This document shows, one piece after another, positions 11,743 through 22,400 of a stretch of DNA of 64,000 nt. Origin of the DNA: Amoebophrya sp. A120 (lineage: Eukaryota > Sar > Dinophyceae > Syndiniales > Amoebophryaceae); the NCBI GenBank assembly GCA_905178155.1, contig CAJINV010000004.1:4520518-4584517 (forward strand). The letters run 5' to 3'. The notes beneath the pieces are model-generated. The model was given only the letters and a program-made list of their open reading frames with translations. It ran no database searches and had not been told where the DNA came from. Each line of letters opens with the position of its first letter. Position 1 is the stretch's first letter. The position numbers and the translations under genes are program-made.

Positions 11743-13767
11743 ATGACGCCAGGAGATCGGGAGGGGGACGCGTTGTGCACTCGGATAGTATTGGTTGCGG
11801 ATCTACTCGAGAATTTTATGCTGATGGAAGAACATCGGCAGGTCGAACAGACAACTGGAAAGCAGGCTGTACGACCATCGGACAGCGGTGAGGTGGAGCA
11901 GCAACAGCAAGAGCCTCCAGTTACTGCTGCTGCTGGTGGAACAAGCGTGGGACCGGAACAACAAACTCGAACTACAGGCACGACTGCTGCTGGCTTGTCA
12001 GAACAAGTCTCCGCTGGGTGGATCCGGGGGGCGGCAGCCAAGATAGGTTTCCTTGGTGCAGCAATGAATAAAATACGTCGACAAGGTGCAGGCCCGCAGG
12101 CGATCGAAAACCAACCGGAAGGAGAGACCGGAGTAAAGCAGCCGAAAATATTCAGCCGTGTGGTAGTTGGCCGTTACCCTGCACTGAAGGTCGTGATAAC
12201 CAAGAAACGCCTGGTCAACGCGCAGCAGTTCGCGTGGAGGGCGTTTGGGTGGCAAACAGTGAGCATATCGGAACACAATGACGAACTCGGTGTCTTGGGG
12301 GACATGTATTTCAAAACCTTCGGGGTCGGGGAGGCACAACTACGTGGGAGTCAAGAAATAACGCGGTTGCTCAAGAAAGCGTTAATGTTGAAGCCGGACG
12401 AGAACCCGGAGCAGGAGGTGGACGTCGACTGGTATGACGCACCACACCTGAACGGACGTAACAAAGGATGGGAGGGCGTATCGCTTGAAGACCGCCTGCT
12501 CGAGCAGATCCATACTGTGCTGAGAGACTTTTCCTACAGGGGCCTGACCGAAGGCGAGCTTCAGACGCTGCAATGGGCGTCCTGGGCCAGACGCCCCGGT
12601 AGAATCGTCCGTAAAATAAACCTCTTGCCCCTTGCAGCTGCCGGAGAAGGAGATGATGACGTTGACGGCCATGATAACACTAGTTCGAGTGGCGCGCCGC
12701 CACAACAACCGGCCGAGGAGACACCGGGGGCTTCGTCAAGTTCTGCGAGCGGGTCGTCCGACGCAATAGCAAGTGCAGCGCAAGAAGAAGCGACTCGCGA
12801 TTCGTCGGAAGATGCTACGCGCCTCGAAGGAGGAGCATCAGGAGCAGGCGAGGATGCTGGAGGTTTATTAAAATCTAGCACCGCTACTGATCATCGAATT
12901 GGCGATGAAGACGAGGAAGGTGGTGCGCCGGTACGACGCGGCATGACAGCGCCAGTACAGGAACCGGCGGCGGTTGAATCGACAGGAAATCATGACTGGA
13001 CTGATTTTTGGGGTGGACCGGAGGATCACGATGAGGAAGCTTCTATTGTTGATGAAGAGGAGCCACAGGTAGACAATACTGCAAATGGGTCTTTGTCATC
13101 AGCATCCCCGCCGGGGCAGGCGGCCGCACAACGAGAGCAGGGTGAAGATGATGATATTGCGGCGGAACTTGCAGAGAAACTGGCCAGATGGGAAGCCCAA
13201 CAACAGGCAGAAAGTCTTGCCATTGACGCGGAACTTGCGAGGCAGCTAGCCAGCCTGCCCAAGGAACCGGATAGTCCAGGTGCGGACGGCAGTGCGGGAA
13301 GCGGGCATGATGATGCAACCGTACGACCTGCAGCCGCATCTTCCTCTTCTGGCGCGACACCACTGCCTGCCGCCGCGCGCGGTGCCGCTAGTACACCGGT
13401 TGCGGTTGATGACGTCGCAAGGCCTGTAGGAGAACTACAGCCGGGGATCATCACGACCCCGCCGTCCTCTCCGACGCCGTCTCCGTCTTCTGAAGAAGAA
13501 AAAACAAAGCAGGGTGACCACAAAAAACCCCCTTCGCCGCGGCGGCCTAACCCCTTGGACAAGGCGTTGCGGCGACAGAACCTCGCCGCGGGGGCATCTC
13601 CAGGCGGAGAGGCTTCCAGCAATTCAGCTTCCTCTTCGTCCTCGCAGGATGCCGCGATCTGGTCCCCGCAAGCAAGACCAACAAGGCCACGGGGGGTGCC
13701 AGGCGTGCCGTTTCTCCAGCAGTTGAAAAAAACGCGACCAGTAAAGACAAAGAAGAAGAAAAAATAA
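11743..13767 (+). CDS. Acidic, low-complexity protein of unknown function
   Basis: A single open frame of 674 residues from ATG 11743. The frame is open upstream only to a TAG at 11722. Residues about 135-290 form a probable globular region (KIFSRVVVGRYPALKVV..., SISEHNDELGVLGDMYFKTFGVG) with no family recognised. The rest is acidic and Ser/Ala/Pro-rich. Near residues 470-510 there are two similar short helices (IAAELAEKLARWEAQQQAE and LAIDAELARQLASL) that resemble ubiquitin-interacting or other short amphipathic repeats. The C-terminus is a lysine run. The preceding gene's doubtful 3' end lies only 250 bp upstream, so the two ORFs could be exons of one gene through a splice near 11373; I favour two genes. 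Confidence 0.55.
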   Translation: MTPGDREGDALCTRIVLVADLLENFMLMEEHRQVEQTTGKQAVRPSDSGEVEQQQQEPPVTAAAGGTSVGPEQQTRTTGTTAAGLSEQVSAGWIRGAAAKIGFLGAAMNKIRRQGAGPQAIENQPEGETGVKQPKIFSRVVVGRYPALKVVITKKRLVNAQQFAWRAFGWQTVSISEHNDELGVLGDMYFKTFGVGEAQLRGSQEITRLLKKALMLKPDENPEQEVDVDWYDAPHLNGRNKGWEGVSLEDRLLEQIHTVLRDFSYRGLTEGELQTLQWASWARRPGRIVRKINLLPLAAAGEGDDDVDGHDNTSSSGAPPQQPAEETPGASSSSASGSSDAIASAAQEEATRDSSEDATRLEGGASGAGEDAGGLLKSSTATDHRIGDEDEEGGAPVRRGMTAPVQEPAAVESTGNHDWTDFWGGPEDHDEEASIVDEEEPQVDNTANGSLSSASPPGQAAAQREQGEDDDIAAELAEKLARWEAQQQAESLAIDAELARQLASLPKEPDSPGADGSAGSGHDDATVRPAAASSSSGATPLPAAARGAASTPVAVDDVARPVGELQPGIITTPPSSPTPSPSSEEEKTKQGDHKKPPSPRRPNPLDKALRRQNLAAGASPGGEASSNSASSSSSQDAAIWSPQARPTRPRGVPGVPFLQQLKKTRPVKTKKKKK

Positions 13768-15347
13768 AATTTTTTATCCCAGCCGGAGTTGTAACTGCTT
13801 GAAAAAAAGCATGAGCATCTTGATGGTGTACCAAGATGAGTAGGTTTTTTATTGAGGAATCCTCATCTTGTGTAAGTATAACAAAAATAGTACATCATCA
13901 GTGCTGCTCGTTGTTTGAACGCGTTTTCTTTCGGACGGCGACATGAGCCATTCATTCTTGATGCAGAGTCTCTGGACGATGGTCCTGGAGCTGCCCGCAC
14001 GTATAGTCATCCTCAGCTGAAAGTGAAACGAACCAAAACCGCTGCTAGACATCCTTGTAGTTCATTTTCGATGGCGGTTCTTTCGCTCTTCCACCAGCGA
14101 AGCTCCAAAAAAGCGACAGTCGTAGCTTTCTATTTTTTCCATTGTACGATAAAGATAATTATTTTCGGCGTGAGGCGATGCGTTCTTCGTCACATACTAA
14201 TTTATGATTTCGCTATACAATTTTTCCGCGCTTCTATACGGCGAGGTTACATGAAGATCTATCAGAGAGACTGTATGATTTTTCGTAGCTGCCTAGTATC
14301 TAATGCCAAAATTATTAGAACGAAAGGCAGTGCTTGTGCCATACAATCATGAATGATTTTCGAACATTTCTCGTCCCTCCTGGATGTAGTATTTTGTTAT
14401 TGCACATCCACAAGCACATGCACAATGAGTCGTGGTTTGTATAATCTAAATGCCGTTGTATTGCTTCAACTACATCAGAAACTCTGCAACAAATTCTGGA
14501 ACTACTAAGCCTGATGCATAGATACGAAGAACAACCGCCCAGCCGAAGTCAAACCTTCACGAGCAGTTCGTGATAAACCATGTAGCCTAGCAGTCTGTGT
14601 CTTGTTGGGCAGTGTTCTGACGCCATGCCTGTTTTTTTATTTTCGGAGAAAGAAGAACGAAGATCAACACTTTTGCTACACGATCCACGACACTGCATAC
14701 TTGTTCTGAGCGATCATTCATGGATCTCCAAAAGTTTCAAGTTGTGTTGATGCCGTTGTGGTCGTGATAGAGCATCTTGCACTTGCTGTTGCTTGATTTT
14801 TGCGTGTACGAAGAAAGAGGTCCATCGAAATTCTTGATCAGTATGCTCGGATTTTTTCTTGATCAGAGAGCCTGACTCCTCGTGGTTGTTCGATCCACAG
14901 GTCGAGTTTCCTGCGCCGAAATGACATAGGGATAAGAAAGAAGCTGCACGAAATAAGGTTGGTTTGAACAAAAGCGCAAGAAGAAAGTGCATGAACACCT
15001 GTACTATGCCCAATGCGCTACGCACCATTATAAATATACTTTTATCTCACTGTAGGTGCAGCATGCAGAATTCATTCTTTTTTCATCTAAATAGATCAGA
15101 AGCAGTGCTGGACGAATATTTTTTTTTTCTTAAATAATTAAAGACATAAGTAAAATTATCTATTCGAGGAAGCCAGATTAGCGATCGACAAAGGACGAGG
15201 ACGAGGAGGACAGTCTAAGGCTTAGAACAAGATCAAGAGTCGAGCAGATTTATATCACCGCTCTTGAAGGTGGTCCTTTTCGTTTTGAAGTACTTACGAG
15301 CCTGAAAACAAGTTGAAGTTGTCCTGTTTCATACAGCGGACACGAAA
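13768..15347. other. Intergenic region
   Basis: No convincing gene. A minus-strand ORF at 14714-15028 (104 residues, hydrophobic N-terminus) is the only candidate and is weak. No introner or palindromic element is visible. Confidence 0.45.
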
Positions 15348-18025
15348 ATGTTCGATGTCGTACATGGCTACGACGGGTTGAAATCGAAACTCGACCAAAT
15401 CATCGCAGAAACTACGTCGAACGGTGTATGCAAGAAAAAAACTGTGTAAGTGTAAATCTGTGATGCGGAAAATGCAAAACAGTTACACTTGTCATGCTCG
15501 ACATGCATGATCGGCTCGTTTCCTATGTGTTTTCCCTTCCTATCTGCGCATAACAAGTTTTCCCTGTCATTGCAGACAAACTTGTGATGCTGTTTTCCCA
15601 AAAGACTTACACTAACACATTTTTTTTCTTGGATACGGTGGATCAACCCCCGATGATGAAGCTAAAGCACTTCTACAAGAACGACAACCAGCTTTATTCA
15701 ACAGGAGCATCGTCGTGTGTCTTGACGAGGGAAAGCATTGGCTAGGGGCGCATTTATTCTACAGAAACAATCTTGCTGCCGGCGAGAAGAACAGGAGGAC
15801 CAGCACTGCTGATATTTTTACGACTGCAAATGTTGCGACTCCTGCAGTTGATTCAACATCATCATCGTCATCCACGGGTGGACGAGCGTCGTCGAGTCAG
15901 CAACCACGCTTGCAAGTCTTACTCTTTGACACACTAGAATTGGACATCGAGAGCCTGTGGATCTCCCAGCTGCTATCATCGCCCGAACGAGGTCGAGGAG
16001 GTGGAACTACATGGCAAAGCAAGAAGAATGCATGCTACGATCTTTTCCTGCTCGGGCCGATCTGCGATTATCGTCAGATAAGGAGTAGCTGTCAAGGTGC
16101 GGTGTCTGGCACGACGTCGACCAGCAGTACTAGCAGCGGAACAAGTTCATCATTCAAAAAACTCTACTACGACCGGCACCGCGGATTACCGCACCGCAAG
16201 ATGATCGCGCAACCCACACTGCAGAGCCAGCGGGACGGCACCTGCTTGGCCAGATGTTTGGCAGTCTTGCTCTGGCTGCGCTTTGTTCAGCAGATGAATA
16301 GTGATGTTGATGACAAAGACAATGGGACCTCTCGAAGTACTTCGCCGCGCTATCAGAATTATCTTCAAACCGCCTTCGACCTCGAGACGAAGCTTTTGCA
16401 AAGAGGCAGAACCTTTATCGCCCCAGAACTTAGTTCGCAAAGGAATCCAGACGCTTTTCGCCCGAAGCAGGAGGACAAGTGTGGGAACCAACAGGTTGTC
16501 AACATGACCACAGACGCCAGTGAACAGTTGATCGAGCACGAGCACGAGTTTTACCCGCTACGTACCTTGTTTTCCACCGGAGAGCGAGACACCTTCGGAA
16601 GAAGGTTCTATACGCACACAACTGCAGCTATGATTCCTGCAGCAGGGGCGGGTGAAGAACAGAATGATCGTGCCAAAAATGGGTTATTCGGCCACGTTGA
16701 AGATGGGAAGAAAAATGGAATAAGTGCAGAAATTCTTGCCGGTAAAAAGCAGAAACCGAACCCTGACATTGCTTCAAAACCGCCTGAAAGTAGTTCTTCC
16801 GCCGGATCCGGAACAAAAACTCGTCCTGCGGCGGCCTCATTTGACCCCCCCGACCGGTTACTTCAGGAGTACGTTGTTGCGAATGCTAAACTCGCAGCTA
16901 TCCGGGAACGCTTTTCGTTTTCCTCATCATCATCCCGCGAGAGTGTTGTAGTTGAGGGCGAAATTGTTCTAAACGCGTCCTCGCGGCCCCGTTCGTCGCA
17001 TCAGTTCCATAGACCCGCCTCCGCCTGGCGACTGGCCGAGGATTTAGGGGGGGACCATGTGAAGCGATGGCAGTTTCTGGAGGAGGTTTGCTTTTGGTTC
17101 GGCAACTACAACTATCAGGTGATAAAGAAATCGGGCTATGCTGTGCGGGAAGTGTTACAGGACCATGCAATGGAGCAAGAGGACAGGACAACGACAACTG
17201 CGAGCGGAGTTGCTGAAGCTACATTCTCAAACAACATCAAAAGCCCGCGCGGCGATCAACATTCTCTGCCACCTGTTTTGCTCCACCCAGCGAGTACGAA
17301 GATTCGAAAGTTCAGGCACCGCAAGACTGGCTTGATCACACACGAGGCAGACCCGACCTTTTTCGAGCCGCTGGAGGCGTGCATCGAGTTTCTCTGCTGC
17401 ACCACAGCTACAACTACCGAAGAGGAGAAGGAAGAGGGGCGGCATGAAGAGCAGCCCCTTGCACAAGATGAAGTAGCAACAACAGTATTAAATCACCCAC
17501 AGAAGTTCACAGTTTGCCCTTTTCCGAAAGTTTTCGAATCCCTGTGTCTGGCCGATATGCTTGCGCTACAAGAATCGCTAGGTGAATGTAGTACAGATCA
17601 TTCCGCGGGTCGCAGTAATTTCTCCGGTGGGGCGGGTCCTCGTGCAAGTAAAGATCATGATTCTGCGACGAGTTCTTGTCCTTTGCATGGACCACGAGAT
17701 CATGAACCAGAATCGCAGGAGATGAAGACAGCCTCTATCATCGACCTGATAGAAAGGATTGAAGTCGACAAGAGCCACAGACGTGTCTTTGTCTCGGACT
17801 ATGCACTGGACGGGAGCTTTCTGAATGATCCGGAACGCGACATTGATCTGCAAACGGAACTCCGCATGCCCGTTCTGTTGAAGCGGTAGGTGGGACAAGT
17901 AATGACTGAAACTTCTGCAGCTCCGGTGGGGGGGCCACGTGCAAACGATACTAGCCAGGCTCGATGAGGATGAGATTGAGAAACAATTGCGTTTCATCCG
18001 GGTCACGTACGTGTGTCGTTCTTAG
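15348..18025 (+). CDS. Putative Ulp1-like (clan CE) cysteine peptidase
   Basis: Exons 15348-15426, 15641-17886 and 17921-18025 give about 809 residues. Exons 1 and 2 join in frame after loss of an introner plus one TSD. The order His-Trp (H59, in DEGKHWLGAHLFYRN), Asp (D123, in VLLFDTLEL), Gln (Q221 or Q223) and Cys (C228, in QSQRDGTCLARCLAVLLWL) matches the SUMO-protease/Ulp1 layout: HW, then D, then Q-x-DG-x-C. In known families this fold removes ubiquitin-like modifiers or acts as an effector acetyltransferase or protease. Spacers are inflated by Ser/Thr-rich stretches. The remainder (residues about 245-800) has no recognised domain. Exon 3 (LRWGGHVQTILARL...) is inferred from frame across a 34-nt gap without GT-AG borders; the ORF otherwise stops at 17889. 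Confidence 0.5.
15427..15635. mobile_element. Introner element, family J (single copy here)
   Basis: 209 bp with ends TATGCAAGAAAAAAACTG and ...TTTTTTTTCTTGGATA, flanked by the exact TSD CGGTG. Exact excision joins codons TSNG/GSTPDDE. It contains the shared TGTGATGC and GTCATGC motifs. No other copy of this family was seen. Confidence 0.9.
17887..17920 (+). other. Putative 34-nt non-canonical intron
   Basis: Reading LLKR across this segment reaches a stop. Skipping 34 nt (TAGG...GCAG, or shifted one base to GT...CA) continues into LRWGGHVQTILARLDEDEIEKQ. The canonical GT-AG pair would shift the frame. It may instead simply be the end of the gene. Confidence 0.4.
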
Positions 18026-18947
18026 CAGCGCTTTGCACGTGAAATAATGTTGACAAGGCAGCACTTGCCTTTCACGATCAATGACAAGGCAACGTTTTTC
18101 ACGACTGCAGACAAGCAGCATTTGTTTTTCGTTTTTTTTTTGTGTGTCAGCAATCAAGATCATCGTGAAGATCTAGACCATCTTCAGGATGGACGATCGC
18201 GGCTAGGACGAACGAAAGCAGTTGTATTGCAGCAACAAGATAAATCAACATACCTGCTTCATATTTTATTACGCTTTGGCCTTCGCTTGTTTGATACTAC
18301 GGATCGCCAGCTGCAAATATGATCACTACAGAGAAGCTCTCCGAGAAAACCATCGAGAAGATGAAGTATACGATCCGAGTTCTATCCAAAATCGACATAT
18401 TTGGCTTCAAGAAAGATTTGAAAAATTTGTACCTGATCATGCTCATACATCACATCAAAATATTACACGTAAAAAAAGCATGAGTTTTTAACTTTAAGCA
18501 TGACCGACCCGTTGCCATTGCACCAGTCAGGGACAATGAATATCGGCCCCGTGGTGTGCAACGAACGAGATGCAGTGCCATCATGGAGTTGGAGACAAAA
18601 TCATGTTCCTGCGTTTTTTATCCTTTCAGTTCTTGAGTGAGAATCACATGATCGATGGATGCACTTCATCTTACCGACGACACAGGGAAGCGACAGCGAC
18701 CGAAGTATTTGTTGATGTGCCCCGCCGACGTGAGCTGTATTGTGATCAGAGTATAATTCGTTAGTATAAACAACCAAGTACTTACTTACATGGACGTTAT
18801 TGATATGCGTGAGTAAGTGTCATGGCGCTCTCTATTTTTCAACATTTCATAGTGCTAGAGTTAGTCTTCGTGTCTTGAGTTGTGGTACATTTTCAAAGTG
18901 TTAGAAAATTGCACGAGCGCGCCAACAATACGAGTTTATTCTAGAAG
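18026..18947. other. Intergenic region
   Basis: No gene or element recognised between convergent gene ends. Confidence 0.5.
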
Positions 18948-19366
18948 TTAGTTCTCAGTCATATTCCGATTCGTCTCCATTGCAACATACGTTGTATGTT
19001 TATGCGCTATAATTCTTCTTGCAACTAATTGTGATAATTTTTCTGGAAATTCATTTTTTTCAAACACCATAATGACGTCCCCGCACGCCTCCATCTCGAT
19101 GAGACCTTCCCGCGCTTCAGTCCTTAAGCCCGCACGCATTTCTTTCTCGACGACGTTTGACAGGTTGATGCCGCTTCCCTCAGTAAAAATGATACGACCT
19201 CCCACCTCTACAATACGAATACCACTCAGAACGGCGGCGCTTCTTCGAATACGGTACTAATGTGCAGCACCTCCGCTAGAAGCGCTTTCTTTTGTTTGCT
19301 GCCTTATCTCCCTCGTGCCCATTCCTCCGGCGGCGGCGACCTACCCCAGCACTCCCATAGTTTCAT
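18948..19366 (-). CDS. Small minus-strand protein, unknown
   Basis: The main exon 19256-18948 encodes 102 residues of strong coding character (SGIRIVEVGGRIIFTEGSGI..., VVEKEMRAGLRTEAREG..., FPEKLSQLVARRIIAHKH). A short first exon starting at the ATG at 19366 (MKLWECW) is proposed, with an intron about 19257-19345. Its 5' border is near a GGTAGGT and its 3' border follows ATTAG; the exact GT-AG pair does not hold the frame, so the 5' exon is tentative. It is the only good minus-strand gene in the window and would start 43 bp from the J-domain gene in a divergent arrangement. No family was recognised. Confidence 0.4.
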
Positions 19367-19408
19367 CGCTACGTATAATTTTTCTGCTGTCGGCGGTGGA
19401 TCAACATA

Positions 19409-22400
19409 ATGTATGCCTCTTACCGGGTGCTGGGACTGCAAAGCGGCGTGAGCTATGAGGATGCCAAGCGCAAGTACCGCAAATTGTGCCTGCAAAAGCA
19501 CCCGGACAAGCCCTCAGGGAACAAAGAGGAGTTCGTCAAGATTAACGAGGCCTGGAATTTCCTCCAGGAAAATGTCTGGAACAAACAGCCGGGGGCAGCG
19601 GGTGGTGGTACTACACTAGAAGATTTTTACTTACTGTGTGATTATAGATAGCACTTGCACTTGGCGTTGGCGCCATCAAAGACTTCTTGCTCATCTTAAT
19701 GCTTTTGTTGCCAATCATCTGACACACAAGTTTTGGCCTCGATAACAAGGAAACGCAATCTATCATGTCGCCGTGGTCGTGTAATATTGGAGCAGAATCA
19801 GTTTGGCAGCTGCTTCCTTCGTAGCTTTTGTGCTTTGCAGAAGCCGGGTTGCATTTGTGCGACGCGGTTAGTACTTGTTAGGTGGTTGTACAGAATGACG
19901 AAACAGAAAAGCATGACCACCTAATCCTTTCTACTATTCGTCTCGTATATTCTAAACGAGTTGAATATGAAGAATTAACAATGATTAAAACCACCACAGG
20001 CGCCGCTTCCAGCAGCAGTCGCGCCGCTGGCCCTCCCTCCCGTAACCGCGGGCCGATGTTTCGAGGGAACGCGACGCCGGGCAGCACTGCGGGGTTTTTC
20101 ACCAACCCCAATGGCAGTAGTCGGCGCGGCGCCGGGGCCGCGGGCCAACAAAATGCAACGAACAAAAACATGGAGGAGGACATTAAGAACATGTTTTCGG
20201 GCATCAATCCGGACTTCTTCCAGAACTTTGCCGGTAGTGGGAGTCCCGGAGGGAGTACCTCGTCCAGTCGCGGTGACTACCCTTCCGACGAAGATGTAGA
20301 CCCGGGGGAGCCCACCGACGACGAGGAGCTCGAGCGCCGCGAGGACGACAAATGGCGATCGGCGAAGAGGGACGGAAGCGGAGACTATAATTTTAATTAC
20401 AACCACACTTCTGGAAGTGCAGGAGCTGGTGCGTCTGCTTCCTCTTCTTTCCACCACCACTCCCGCCGACCGAACGAGGAGGATTGGCTCCGATCGGAAC
20501 AGCGAAAATCCGAAATCGCGGACGAAAACCGGGACTTCAATGACGGGAAATATTTAACAGCGCCGGAGATCCCCACGAAGGACCGGATCACGCAGTTCAT
20601 GCGAGAACTGTTTCTGACCTGGCACAACCCCTCCATGCTGCGCAAAAAGGTGAACACGTTTCCGAACGAAGTGCTGCAACAAATCGACTGGGACATCCAG
20701 CTGGGCATCGAGAACCGGGGGGTGCTTTGGCGGGATCAGATGTTCATCGAAACCGCGGCGCCGAAAGAGAAGTCGGAGAAGTTGTTAGAGATTATCGAGC
20801 AGCGCGAACTTCTGGTAGTGGGGCAAGAGCTGCGGCGGTGCGAGATTTTGCTGGAAGAAGTAGACAAAAAACTGGACAACCGGGAGATGAAAAATGATGT
20901 AGTAAGCACGCTAGCAATGTCAACATCTTCGAAGAACAAGGTCCGCCATTTAAAACGGTTAAAGGAACACCTGTTGGAGCAGCAAGAGGAGCTAGCAACC
21001 GAGAAGGAAGCCCTGGACTACTTGCAATTTGTGGTGGCCAAGGTGGTATCAAATGTAAAAATGTCTGGGTCTGGAAGAATGCTGCAACTTGTCATGCTAA
21101 ATCTGCAGCATGCAAAAATCTGTGTTGCATGATTACCAAAAGTCGTCCAGTTTTGACCAAGTCCGAAGGGAGTTTCTCATGCAGGATAGGCATGAGAGAG
21201 ATCGCACAGAATCTGTCATGCTAGGTCCTGCATTCCAAGCCTCATGGGTCATGGAAAAGCTGCGTGACAAGTCGCGCATTCTTCCAGACCCAGACACTTT
21301 TGCACTTGATAGGTGGCAAAGTTCTACTCCGACCGCGCGGACAAGTTCAACGAACTGGCTGCGGACTCGGCGCGAGTCGAGAAAATCAACCCGCACAACC
21401 CGAATCGGCACGCCTGCAACGCTTTTTTTGAGGAGGAGAAGCAACTGTTCGCGGGGATCATTGAGAAAAATCCGGGCTACCTGCCGGAATACATGTTGGA
21501 CCCCGCTTTTTACCACGACTTGAGCCCCGCCTCGCCGACGAGTGGCGACGAGGCGGCGTTTCCGAACGACAAGATGGCACAGCACCAGAAAGCTGGTACT
21601 AATTCTGGAGAAAATGTTCATGGGGACCACGATGACAGCGAGGACTTGGTTTTCCCAGGAGGAAGTAGTACAGGTGGAAAGAACAGCAAGGAAAAGAAGA
21701 TCAAGAGCCACAAAAATAAAAAACGAAAGCGTAAAAGTAAGGAAGGACAAGAACGGAGGCGCCGGTTGTCGAGCGATGTGGAAATGAAATCAGACGACAG
21801 CGATGGTTTCAGTACATCTTCCTCCTCTGATGGAGATGCTGAATCTTCTTCTTCCAGCGACGCAGAGGAGCACGGTGACGACAAGAAGATGAGCAGCAGT
21901 AAAAAGAAGATAAAAAGGGGCGAAGCTGCTGCTGCTGCTGTTGTTGAGGATGTGTCTCGGTCTCCGACGTCAAATAAAAGTGGTGAAGACAACTACGAAC
22001 AAGAAGATGTTGATGAGAAGATCGACATGACGCAATTCCACAAAAAAAAACCGCACGCCGTGAATGCGTACGATAACCCAGAAAAAATAAACCGGGACAA
22101 ATCTTCTCCGAAATCTAGCGAAGGTGATCAACACCCCCCTGCCAAGGTCCCCTCGCGCTCCCTCTCGACGCGAATACACCCCCCCGGGTGGACACCACCT
22201 CCTGGAGCTGCAGCAAAGTCGTCGACAATTCCATCGGGTCATCAGCAAGGGAATTCTTCTTCTGCTTCTTCCTTTCTGAAGAAGCCCAGGCTCACGCCCG
22301 CGAAGGCGCAGCCGGAGCCGCGGTTTGGTCCTGCAGGTGCAACCTTAATAAAGGGAACCGAAAACAACAACAAGCCGGATGGCCACCAGCTAAGCAGTGT

